NCBI GenBank assembly: GCA_017620335.1
Contig: JAFZQO010000030.1
Span: 1-64,000, forward strand
Direction of reading: 5' to 3'
DNA: 64,000 nt
Origin: Bacteroidales bacterium
Lineage (GTDB): Bacteria; Bacteroidota; Bacteroidia; Bacteroidales; UBA932
Positions 16,935 to 24,262 of the stretch are shown here, one piece after another (position 1 is the stretch's first letter; each line of letters starts with the position of its first letter). The translations under genes were made by a program, and so were the position numbers. The notes under the pieces were generated by a model. That model made no database searches and had not been told where the DNA came from. It was given only the letters and a program-made list of their open reading frames with translations.

Positions 16935-16956
16935 GTTCAGTAATGTTTTGTATTTA

Positions 16957-16987
16957 CAAATATACGGTTAAAACTTCGGAAAAACAA
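16957..16987 (-). promoter_or_regulatory. Promoter of yajC
   Basis: On the minus strand TTG (16985-16987), 20 bases and TATATTTG (16957-16964) match the consensus. It overlaps the nusB stop region and lies 22 bases ahead of the yajC start, so yajC and the downstream genes can be transcribed apart from nusB. Confidence 0.72.
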
Positions 16988-16989
16988 GC

Positions 16990-17949
16990 CTAGAGCAGGC
17001 CGCGGCCGGACTTGACGATCTCGCCGGAGGCCACCATCTCCTGGATGATGCCGTCCAGGATGCCGTTGACGAAGGAGCGGCTCTTGGGGGTGCTATAATA
17101 CTTGGAGATGTCCACATACTCGTTGATCGTGACCTTGACGGGGATCTCCGGGAAGGTCTTCGCCTCCGCGAGGCCGCAGATTATCAGCACGATGTCGATG
17201 ATGAAGAGCCTGTCCTTGTCCCATTTCGGCACGGCCGCGGCTATCTTGTCGAAATACTTGTCGTAACCGCGGTACGCGGCGCGGAGCAGCTCGGTGACGA
17301 AGAGCTTGTCGCTGTCCATGCCCTCGCGGCCGGACATCTCGCTGAGGTAGAGCGGCGGGAGCGCCCAGCGCCTGCCGGCCGCGAAATCCTCCAGCGTCCT
17401 GCAGCAGCAGGTCAGCGCGTAAGCGAGATCGTCGTTCCAGAAAATGGAGAGGTCCTCAAGGATGTCCTCCAGGTCGGCGTTGTCCACGAACTCCTCCTCG
17501 TAGATGCGGGTGAAGAGCCTGACGTCGGAGGAGAGGGAACGCTCCGGCGAGGACATGTACTTTTCGTAATAGGGCTTGGAGCGGATGCTGTCGAACATCT
17601 TGCGGAGAAGGGCGTCGTACTGCTCCCAGGAGAGTTTCTCCCTGGAGACGGCCTTCTGGAAATCGGGGTCCTCCGTGAGTATGGGTGCGAGGGCGTTTTC
17701 GACGAACTTGAGGTTTGGATGCTTCTCCTCCTCCGTGGGATTGAACTTGTGGCGGGCGGCCTCGATGCGGGCGCGCGCCTCCTCGGTGAGGGCAGGGATG
17801 ATGGCGAGCATAAAGAGATAAAGGTTCCTGGTGGCCTTGCAGGACAGTTCCAACTGCGCCTGGGCCTCTTTCAGGGACATGGAAGGGTTTTCAGCATAGC
17901 TGTAGAGCACCTTGAAAGCCTTTATCCTGAGAATTCTTCTGTTCAGCAT
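16990..17949 (-). CDS. nusB: Transcription antitermination protein NusB, long Bacteroidetes form
   Basis: A 319-residue protein. The start MLNRRILRIKAFKVLYSYAENP is typical, and the NusB fold is completed at the C-terminus by DRLFIIDIVLIICGLAEAKTF, IPVKVTINEYVDISKYYSTPKS and SFVNGILDGIIQEM. About 150 extra residues lie in the middle compared with the E. coli protein; this long form is usual in Bacteroidetes. NusB with NusE binds boxA RNA during rRNA transcription. It leads the minus-strand operon. Confidence 0.93.
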   Translation of the reverse strand: MLNRRILRIKAFKVLYSYAENPSMSLKEAQAQLELSCKATRNLYLFMLAIIPALTEEARARIEAARHKFNPTEEEKHPNLKFVENALAPILTEDPDFQKAVSREKLSWEQYDALLRKMFDSIRSKPYYEKYMSSPERSLSSDVRLFTRIYEEEFVDNADLEDILEDLSIFWNDDLAYALTCCCRTLEDFAAGRRWALPPLYLSEMSGREGMDSDKLFVTELLRAAYRGYDKYFDKIAAAVPKWDKDRLFIIDIVLIICGLAEAKTFPEIPVKVTINEYVDISKYYSTPKSRSFVNGILDGIIQEMVASGEIVKSGRGLL

Positions 17950-17970
17950 GATATTTCAAACAAATTTCTG

Positions 17971-17978
17971 CAAAGATA
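17971..17978 (-). promoter_or_regulatory. Promoter -7 element for nusB
   Basis: TATCTTTG on the minus strand matches TAnnTTTG, 22 bases upstream of the nusB ATG. It is back to back with the promoter of the PUR-alpha-like gene. Confidence 0.55.
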
Positions 17979-18001
17979 ACACTAGAATCGGGAAAAAATC
18001 C

Positions 18002-18009
18002 TATTTTTG
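18002..18009 (+). promoter_or_regulatory. Promoter -7 element for the PUR-alpha-like gene
   Basis: TATTTTTG matches TAnnTTTG. The GTG at 18009 overlaps this box and so is unlikely to be the translation start of the next gene. Confidence 0.55.
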
Positions 18010-18035
18010 TGAGGAAAAGCAATAAAATCAAGACC

Positions 18036-18374
18036 ATGTACAGAGAGGATTTCGACAGGTCCGGTGACAGGGAGAGAAGCGGCGAGGACGTCTTCTCCAA
18101 GCCGGTCAGGGCCGGCAAGCGTACATATTTCTTCGACGTCAAGTCCACCAAGGGCGGCGACGATTTCTACCTCACCATCACGGAGAGCAAGCGCAGGCAG
18201 GAGCGTGACGGCTCGTTCACGTTCGACAAGCACAAGATATTCCTTTACAAGGAGGACTTCGACAAGTTCCAGGAGGGACTTGCCGACGTCATAGGCTACA
18301 TCAGGGAGAAGTGTCTCGGCGAAGGCGGGGCACCGCAGCCCGGGGGCGGAGACGTCGATTTCGACGAGCTCTAG
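18036..18374 (+). CDS. PUR-alpha-like nucleic-acid-binding protein (DUF3276)
   Basis: A 112-residue protein with one PUR repeat: KRTYFFDVKSTKGGDDFYLTITESKRR and KHKIFLYKEDFDKFQEGLADVIGYI. The family in Bacteroidetes and Borrelia folds like eukaryotic Pur-alpha and binds single-stranded DNA or RNA. The first 15 residues are charged and the tail is Gly/Pro/Asp-rich. The ATG at 18036 is chosen because the earlier in-frame GTG lies in the promoter. A terminator follows. Confidence 0.88.
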   Translation: MYREDFDRSGDRERSGEDVFSKPVRAGKRTYFFDVKSTKGGDDFYLTITESKRRQERDGSFTFDKHKIFLYKEDFDKFQEGLADVIGYIREKCLGEGGAPQPGGGDVDFDEL

Positions 18375-18388
18375 CCTGACAATGTTCC

Positions 18389-18417
18389 GCCGGTCCGTGC
18401 AAACGCCGGCTTTTTTT
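18389..18417 (+). terminator. Intrinsic terminator after the PUR-alpha-like gene
   Basis: GCCGG and CCGGC pair around a 12-base loop and are followed by seven T residues. Confidence 0.75.
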
Positions 18418-18438
18418 GACCACTGACCACATTACACC

Positions 18439-19707
18439 ATGACCGACATCCTTCTGAAGAACATAATTCTGGACGGCAGGTCCGTCGACATCCGCATCGA
18501 GGCCGGCAGGATCGCCGGCATCGTCCCTGCGGGAGGCCCCGCCATCGATGCCTCCGAAACCATGGATTGCACCGGCAAGGTCGCAGTCCCGGGATTCATC
18601 AACATGCACACACACGCGGCCATGTCCCTGATGCGCGGCATCGGGGAAGACGTGGTGTTCGCGGACTGGCTCAAACGCATCTGGGACATCGAGGCCGGCA
18701 TAGACCACGACTTCATCTACTGGGGCAGCAGGGTCGCGGCGATCGAGATGATACGCACCGGCACGACGACCTTCAACGACCAGTACTGGTCCTTCCCTTC
18801 CACCGTCCAGGCCGTCAAGGAGGCCGGCATAAGGGTTGCGACGGGCTACGACGTGATGGACAAGGACGACCCGGAGACGGCCGAACGCCAGAAGGAGCAG
18901 TGCGTGGAGCGCTATGAGATGTACAAGGCCGAGGCCGGCGACAGGCACATCTTCACGATGTCCTTCCACGCGGTGTACTCGGTGAGCGAGCCCATGATAG
19001 TCTGGACTTCGGAGTTCGCCAAGAAACGCGACCTGCCCCTGCACATCCACCTGTGCGAGACCCGCAAGGAGGTGGACGACTGCAGGGTCGCGCACGGGGG
19101 CCTCACTCCGGTGGAGTACCTCGACAGGCTGGGAGTGCTGGACCACAACGTCATCGCGGGCCATACCCTCTGGCTGACCTCCAACGACATACGCATCCTT
19201 GGCGAGAGGAAGGTCAACTGCGTCCACAACGTCAACTCCAACGCCAAACTCTGCTCGGGATATCATTTCCCCTATGACGAGCTGAGGGATGCGGGGGCGA
19301 ATGTCTGTCTCGGCACCGACGGCTGCGCCTCGTCCAACAACCTGGACATGCTCGAGGCCATGAAGACCTCGGCGCTCTTCCAGAAGGCGGTGAGGAACGA
19401 CCCCAAGGCCATGCCTTTGGACGAGCTCATCGCTATGGCGACGGTGAACGGCGCGCGCGCCCTGCGGATCGATGCGGGACGCATCGCCGAGGGCTGCCTC
19501 GCCGACATTTCCATCGTGGACACTAATTCCACGTTCTTCCTCTCCCCCGGCCCGTTCCTGGCCAACTTCATCTACTCAGCCCACAGCGACTGCATCGACT
19601 CGGTCATCGCCGGAGGGCGCTTCGTGATGAAGCACCGCGTGGTCGAAGGCGAGGAGGAGGTCCTTCGAGAGGCCCGCAAAGTTCTTTCACAGATACACTT
19701 ACGTTAA
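18439..19707 (+). CDS. mtaD: 5-methylthioadenosine/S-adenosylhomocysteine deaminase
   Basis: A 422-residue amidohydrolase. Metal and active-site motifs are NMHTHAAMSLMRG (HxH), LHIHLCET, AGHTLWL and LGTDGCASSNNLDM (Asp). This set, and the ring-binding region after NMHTHAAM, fit the MTA/SAH deaminase branch, which converts MTA, SAH or adenosine to the inosine forms. The 12-base gap to a purine nucleoside phosphorylase supports a nucleoside-salvage role. Other deaminases of the same fold (guanine, chlorohydrolase-type) are less likely. Confidence 0.85.
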   Translation: MTDILLKNIILDGRSVDIRIEAGRIAGIVPAGGPAIDASETMDCTGKVAVPGFINMHTHAAMSLMRGIGEDVVFADWLKRIWDIEAGIDHDFIYWGSRVAAIEMIRTGTTTFNDQYWSFPSTVQAVKEAGIRVATGYDVMDKDDPETAERQKEQCVERYEMYKAEAGDRHIFTMSFHAVYSVSEPMIVWTSEFAKKRDLPLHIHLCETRKEVDDCRVAHGGLTPVEYLDRLGVLDHNVIAGHTLWLTSNDIRILGERKVNCVHNVNSNAKLCSGYHFPYDELRDAGANVCLGTDGCASSNNLDMLEAMKTSALFQKAVRNDPKAMPLDELIAMATVNGARALRIDAGRIAEGCLADISIVDTNSTFFLSPGPFLANFIYSAHSDCIDSVIAGGRFVMKHRVVEGEEEVLREARKVLSQIHLR

Positions 19708-19719
19708 ATCGACCATATC

Positions 19720-20547
19720 ATGGACCCAAGGGTTGAGAAGATTCAGACAGCGACGGAATTCATCCTCGAAAGGCTCGGAGGCCGTACTCCGCAGATAGGC
19801 ATCGTGCTCGGCAGCGGCCTCGGCAAACTGGCGGACAGGATTGAGAATCCCATAGTGATACCTTACCGCACCATACCCGGATTCCCGGTGTCGACGGCCA
19901 TCGGCCACAAGGGCAATTTCATCGCCGGCGACTTCGGAGGGAAGTTCGTGATGGCGATGCAGGGACGTTTCCACTATTATGAGGGTTATCCAATGGAACT
20001 CGTCACCCTGCCCGTACGCGTGATGAAGACGCTCGGCATCGAGTACCTTTTCGTATCCAACGCCGCCGGAGGCTGCAACCCCGATTACGAGGTCGGAGAC
20101 CTGATGATCATCAAGGACCACATAAGCCTGTTCCCAAACCCGCTCATCGGCCCCAACTTCGAGAAGTTCGGCCCCCGCTTCCCCGACATGACCTGCGCGT
20201 ACGACCTCGAACTCATCGAGCGGGCGCAGCAGATCGCGACGGAGATGGGAGTGAGGTATCACAAAGGCGTTTATTTCGGCAGTCCTGGCCCGACCTACGA
20301 GACTCCGGCCGAGGTGAGGTTCTACCGCATCGCAGGCGCCGACGTGCTGGGCATGTCCACGATTCCTGAAGTCATCGTGGCCCGCCACTGCGGCATCAGG
20401 GTGTTCGGAATGTCAGTGATCACCAACAAGTGCAACACCGACAACGTCCCGCGCAACTTCAACGACGGCGACGACGTCGTGCGCGCGGCCGACGCCGCCG
20501 CCGACCGCATGTGCGCCGTCTTCACCCGCCTGATCGAGACGCTCTAG
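19720..20547 (+). CDS. Purine nucleoside phosphorylase, class I trimeric type
   Basis: A 275-residue PNP of the trimeric mammalian/punA type. Landmarks are IGIVLGSGLGKLADRI, GRFHYYEGYPMELVTLPVRVMK, LFVSNAAGG, FGSPGPTYETPAEVRFYR, MSTIPEVIVARHCG and VITNKCN. It cleaves inosine or guanosine with phosphate to the base plus ribose 1-phosphate. It probably acts after the deaminase upstream, taking inosine-type products to hypoxanthine. A pair of tandem hairpins follows the stop. Confidence 0.94.
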   Translation: MDPRVEKIQTATEFILERLGGRTPQIGIVLGSGLGKLADRIENPIVIPYRTIPGFPVSTAIGHKGNFIAGDFGGKFVMAMQGRFHYYEGYPMELVTLPVRVMKTLGIEYLFVSNAAGGCNPDYEVGDLMIIKDHISLFPNPLIGPNFEKFGPRFPDMTCAYDLELIERAQQIATEMGVRYHKGVYFGSPGPTYETPAEVRFYRIAGADVLGMSTIPEVIVARHCGIRVFGMSVITNKCNTDNVPRNFNDGDDVVRAADAAADRMCAVFTRLIETL

Positions 20548-20574
20548 CTTCCCTTTCATCTCCGCCCCGCCCTT

Positions 20575-20691
20575 CCGTACCGGTTCAAGGTTCATTCCGG
20601 TACGGAAATGCCTTTTTTATCGAAACCGTACCGGTTTAGGCCCTGTTCCGGTACGGAAATCTTTTTTCACCGGCCTGGAGACGCATTCCGG
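20575..20691. repeat. Tandem palindromes with exact 51-bp period, 13-nt loops
   Basis: Two inverted repeats have identical 9-base arms, CCGTACCGG and CCGGTACGG, at 20575-20583/20597-20605 and 20626-20634/20648-20656. Both loops are exactly 13 bases and the units are 51 bases apart. Each right arm is followed by AAAT and a run of six T, so each could work as a terminator for the PNP gene, which ends 27 bases before. A weak third unit (CCGG-14-CCGG) lies at 20670-20691. The geometry is the same as in the arrays at 6431-6612 and 39005-39135, but the arms are different. Confidence 0.82.
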
Positions 20692-20718
20692 GATATTATG
20701 TGTTATTAATGTGAATGA

Positions 20719-21285
20719 TTGAAAGTGTATAAGGAACTTGACGAGCAGTCGCTGGCCAGGTACTGCTCGCAGAGGGACAGAATGGCGGAGGATGAGCTGT
20801 ATAGGAGATATGCAGCAAGGCTGGATACACTCTGCAGGCGCTATCTCGGAGACGACGGCGAAGCGAAGGACCTGATGCTGGAGACGCTCGTTCAGGCTCT
20901 CGGAAAAATAGATACATACAAGTACACCGGGGAAGGTTCCCTGTACAGATGGATAAGCCGTATCGCTGTCAACAAGGCCATCAACCATATCAAGCGGCAT
21001 CGCCGGCGGATGGTCCCCATGGATTTGTGGGAGCATGACGATATCCCTGAACCAACTGTAGATGAAATGGTGGCTATACCGAAGGAGAGGCTCCTGGAGT
21101 GGATAGCCGGGTTGCCGGAACTAAGAAGGGCAGTATTTAACCTGTACTGCGTTGAAGGATACCCGCACAAGGAGATCGGCAGGATGCTTGGAATAAGCGA
21201 GACAAGCTCGACCAGTACACTGGCAAAAGCGAGGAAACAGCTGAAAGAAAAGATAAGGCAATATTTGAAGGAACAAGGCATATGA
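20719..21285 (+). CDS. ECF-type RNA polymerase sigma factor
   Basis: A 188-residue sigma-70-family protein. Region 2 includes YRRYAARLDTLCRRYLGDDGEAKDLMLETLVQALGKI and FxxWISRIAVNKAINHIK-type YRWISRIAVNKAINHIKR; region 4 is LPELRRAVFNLYCVEGYPHKEIGRMLGISETSSTSTLAKARKQLK. It should direct transcription of a small regulon, possibly its own operon. There is no in-frame ATG at the N-terminus; TTG at 20719 or GTG at 20725 are the candidate starts. Its TGA overlaps the next ATG (ATGA), so it is coupled to the membrane protein downstream. Confidence 0.88.
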   Translation: MKVYKELDEQSLARYCSQRDRMAEDELYRRYAARLDTLCRRYLGDDGEAKDLMLETLVQALGKIDTYKYTGEGSLYRWISRIAVNKAINHIKRHRRRMVPMDLWEHDDIPEPTVDEMVAIPKERLLEWIAGLPELRRAVFNLYCVEGYPHKEIGRMLGISETSSTSTLAKARKQLKEKIRQYLKEQGI

Positions 21286-22577
21286 AAAAGTGGGAAGACA
21301 TAGTCAAGGAGAAGATGGAAGAGCCCGTCGGTACCCTTCCTGAAAGCGTTTTCGACGAGTTCCACGCCCGCCTGGACGCCGCACGGTCCGTCACGGCCGG
21401 CCGTTCCGCCGCCAGGCACCGTCCCCTGCTTTGGGCACTGGCGCCCGCCGCGGCCGCCGGCCTGGCAGCCATCCTTCTCCTCCGCAAAGCGTCCGTGACG
21501 GAGGACGGCATCCAGATCATACAGCAGCCCCACGTGCCTGTCGCCGCAGTCGCGGATACTGTCAAAACCGAAGAACCCTTACAATCCGATATTCTTGTCT
21601 CCCAGGCAGTTACGCCCAAGGAGACGAAGCATTCCCCAGTTCATGTGCTTGAGCCAGCCACAACCGATAACACCCAGCCTACTGAAAAAACGGAAGAGGT
21701 CAGGCCTGCCGAAGAAACCTCAATCCCCGAAACCGATGTGGTATCCCAACCAGAGCCTTCTGTTTCCGCTCCCTCACCAGTCATCAACAATAGCATTGCA
21801 ACCAAACCCATTGAACTGAGAGTCGCACCGGCTGCTGGCATCGTTGCCGGAGGCGGACTGCTCGCAGCCATCGTATCGCCACACATCGGATTGTCAACAG
21901 TAAGCATCCCGATCCTTCCGGATGGGGGAAGATACTACGCTGATTCTTATGACACAATGGGAAAGCCATTGGGAGAGCATTCGCACAGTTACCCTTTGTT
22001 CAAAGAAGGATTGTCTGTCGGGATTCCAGTAGCGAGCAGGCTGAAAATAACGGCCGGTTTAGAGTATAGCCGGTATAGGTCCGGTTTATCATGGCGGTTT
22101 AATACCGGGAAATTGGGGGGCACCCTGGGAGAAAAGGTACAAATCGCACAGTATCTGGGAGTCCCGTTGCGCCTGGATTGGTCATTGGTAAAGAATAACA
22201 TGCTCGATATCTATGTCGGAGGCGGAGTCGTGGCAGATTACTGCATTGGCGCCACGCTCACCGACAAATGCTCGGGTGTAGCGCCCAATGTCATGAAACT
22301 AAAGCGCGACGGCGTCTATTTCTCCCTCTTAGGAGCCAGCGGCATACAAATCAACATCAACGAACACGTCGGCTTCTACCTGGAGCCGGAAGTAACCTGG
22401 ACGAAACCTCCAAAGAATCCCGTAGATGTAACCGTTTACGGCGAGGCTTTATACGATTATATCATAACAGGATTGATTCCCATGGAAATAGAAAACTTCA
22501 GATTGGAGACCTACCGGACCGTACATCCATTCATGTTCACCGTTGCCACGGGCCTCCGGTTCAACCTCGGTAAATAA
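21282..22577 (+). CDS. Inner-membrane-anchored protein with C-terminal outer-membrane-type beta-barrel domain
   Basis: A 431-residue protein of unusual layout. Residues 1-47 are charged and likely cytoplasmic (MKKWEDIVKEKMEEPVGTLP). One membrane segment follows (about 48-66, LLWALAPAAAAGLAAILLL), then a Pro/Glu/Thr-rich linker to about 180. The last 240 residues alternate like a PorT/OMP_b-brl barrel (LSVGIPVASRLKITAGLEYSRYRS, YLGVPLRLDWSLV, FMFTVATGLRFNLGK). A position right after a sigma factor suggests an anti-sigma role for the N-terminal part; no zinc-binding anti-sigma motif is visible, so this is inference from layout. Confidence 0.65.
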   Translation: MKKWEDIVKEKMEEPVGTLPESVFDEFHARLDAARSVTAGRSAARHRPLLWALAPAAAAGLAAILLLRKASVTEDGIQIIQQPHVPVAAVADTVKTEEPLQSDILVSQAVTPKETKHSPVHVLEPATTDNTQPTEKTEEVRPAEETSIPETDVVSQPEPSVSAPSPVINNSIATKPIELRVAPAAGIVAGGGLLAAIVSPHIGLSTVSIPILPDGGRYYADSYDTMGKPLGEHSHSYPLFKEGLSVGIPVASRLKITAGLEYSRYRSGLSWRFNTGKLGGTLGEKVQIAQYLGVPLRLDWSLVKNNMLDIYVGGGVVADYCIGATLTDKCSGVAPNVMKLKRDGVYFSLLGASGIQININEHVGFYLEPEVTWTKPPKNPVDVTVYGEALYDYIITGLIPMEIENFRLETYRTVHPFMFTVATGLRFNLGK

Positions 22578-22592
22578 TTCAACTCACTTACT

Positions 22593-23852
22593 ATGAAACG
22601 TATAGCATCACTGTTTTCAATCGCGGTCATCGTACTGGCCTCATGCCAGAAAGAGGACATGGAACTTGGAATAGCAGAAGGTATCGACGCACATGCCGGT
22701 TCGAAATACATCTCGCTGACCAAGGCCCAGGCTGACCTGACGGCCTCCGCCAACATTTTCGCCTTCAAGCTGTTCAACCAGGTGAGGGTCGACAGGAACG
22801 GCGAGGCCATCCTCCTGTCTCCCTTCAGCGCATCCATGGCGCTCGGTATGACGGCTACAGGAGCGGAAGGAGAAACCGAGCGGCAGATGCGCGCCGTACT
22901 CGGATTCGGCGAAGTCACGAAGGAGGAGATGACGGAGTATTACTCCAAGATGCTTGACGGACTCGCCAAGGCCGACCCGTACGTAGACCTGAAGATTGCC
23001 AACTCCATATGGATCCACAAGGACTTTCCTGTCAAGGAGGCATTCGTCAGGAACGCGGAAAAGGCTTTCGATTCGATAATAGAGAACCGTGATTTCGGCT
23101 CTCCGGCGACCCTGAAGGAGATCAACGACTGGGTGTCGGACAAGACCGAAGGGACCATCAAGGACCTTCTGGACGAGCTGAGCCCCGATGCCAGGATGGC
23201 ATTGGTCAACGCCCTGTATTTCGAGGGTAAGTGGCGTTATGCCTTTGCCGGCTCGAAGAAGGCGCCGTTCAGTAACGCCTCCGGAGGCAGGACCAGGACG
23301 GACATGATGTATGCCGTCGGAACCCTCTCCTATGCCGACAGAGACGGATGGGAGCTGTTGCGCCTACCCTATGGCACGGGAGCCTTCTCGATGTCCATCA
23401 TCCTTCCTCCCGAAGGGGTAAAATTCCAGGGCACGACGCTGGATTACGACCGTTGGCTGTCGCTCAACGGCACTTTAAGGCCCTGTGAGGTGAACATGAA
23501 CATTCCCGCGTTCATGACAAGGGATGAATTCAACCTCATAGATCCGCTGAAAGCCCTGGGCATGACGGATGCATTCGGAATGAATGCCGACTTCTCTGCC
23601 ATGTCCGACAAGGCGCTCTATATCGGAAAGGTGAAGCAGAAGACCTTCATCGAAGTCAGCGAGACGGGTACAAAAGCCTCTGCCGCAACGGTTGTAGAAA
23701 TGCGTTTAAGGGGAGCCAATCCCGGAGGGTATGACGTCCCTGAGTACCAGCCGGAGAAGGTCAACTTCGACGCCGACCGTCCGTTCTACTTTGTCATCAG
23801 CGAAGTAAGCACCAAGTCCGTCCTCTTCATCGGCCAGGTCACGGAATTATAA
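22593..23852 (+). CDS. Serpin-family protease inhibitor, lipoprotein
   Basis: A 419-residue serpin with a signal peptide and lipobox (VLASCQKE). Landmarks are LLSPFSASMALGMTATGAEGET, NALYFEGKW, VNMNIPAF, and the hinge ETGTKASAATVVEM before the reactive-centre loop; the fold closes with RPFYFVISEVSTKSVLFIGQV. Counting 17 residues from the hinge Glu puts P1 at Arg373 (MRLR/G), suggesting inhibition of trypsin-like proteases. The loop beyond this point is about 12 residues longer than usual, so P1 is uncertain. It follows the sigma/beta-barrel pair by 15 bases and is probably co-transcribed. Confidence 0.92.
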   Translation: MKRIASLFSIAVIVLASCQKEDMELGIAEGIDAHAGSKYISLTKAQADLTASANIFAFKLFNQVRVDRNGEAILLSPFSASMALGMTATGAEGETERQMRAVLGFGEVTKEEMTEYYSKMLDGLAKADPYVDLKIANSIWIHKDFPVKEAFVRNAEKAFDSIIENRDFGSPATLKEINDWVSDKTEGTIKDLLDELSPDARMALVNALYFEGKWRYAFAGSKKAPFSNASGGRTRTDMMYAVGTLSYADRDGWELLRLPYGTGAFSMSIILPPEGVKFQGTTLDYDRWLSLNGTLRPCEVNMNIPAFMTRDEFNLIDPLKALGMTDAFGMNADFSAMSDKALYIGKVKQKTFIEVSETGTKASAATVVEMRLRGANPGGYDVPEYQPEKVNFDADRPFYFVISEVSTKSVLFIGQVTEL

Positions 23853-23871
23853 CCCCGTGACTGGAAACGGC

Positions 23872-23979
23872 CGTGTTTTGTAACTTTCAGTAAATCAATA
23901 ACATAAACGAATGTCCCTCTCCGATTTTAGAGGGGGACATTTGCTTAATCACCTCATAACGAGGCTTTTACAAAACACG
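23872..23979. repeat. Inverted repeat enclosing a hairpin, downstream of the serpin gene
   Basis: A perfect 12-base inverted repeat, CGTGTTTTGTAA (23872-23883) and TTACAAAACACG (23968-23979), encloses a hairpin at 23911-23940 (ATGTCCCTCT with AGAGGGGGACAT, slightly bulged). The inner hairpin may end the serpin transcript. What the outer repeat does is not evident. Confidence 0.6.
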
Positions 23980-24001
23980 CTGTCAACGTGAGCCCCCCGA
24001 G

Positions 24002-24200
24002 AATTCAACGGGAACGGCCCTGACACCGGGGGACGTGCCACCCGCGGCACGGAAGCGGGTGTCAAGGCCCGCGGATTTCGAGCGAAGCGAGAAAACGCGA
24101 CCTTGACAGGGTCGAAAGAAGTCCGGAATTTTTGCGACTGTCGCATAAAATTCCGGACTCTTTCGACTCCCCCGGAGTCAGGGACCGTTCCCGAGGAATT
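24002..24200. mobile_element. MITE-like 199-bp element: long terminal inverted repeats and three internal hairpins
   Basis: The two ends (24002-24035 and 24165-24200) are imperfect inverted repeats sharing AATTC, CGGGAACGG, CCCTGAC and CCGGGGGA with few mismatches over about 34 bases. Inside are three hairpins: CGTGCC/GGCACG (24034-24051), TGTCAAGG/CCTTGACA (24060-24108) and a near-perfect stem of about 27 bp at 24111-24167. There is no open frame for a transposase and no obvious target duplication. It could be a miniature transposable element, or a structured RNA of the serpin or nadE 3' region. Confidence 0.5.
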
Positions 24201-24262
24201 TATTAACAACGCTGCCTGCTTGAGCGAGATCCCGTTGAGAAGGAAGCGTCAAGGGCGATAGA

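Noticed and set aside
24002-24200. Simple transcription terminator
   Set aside because: The hairpins are too many and too long, and paired ends enclose them; a plain terminator does not explain the outer inverted repeat.
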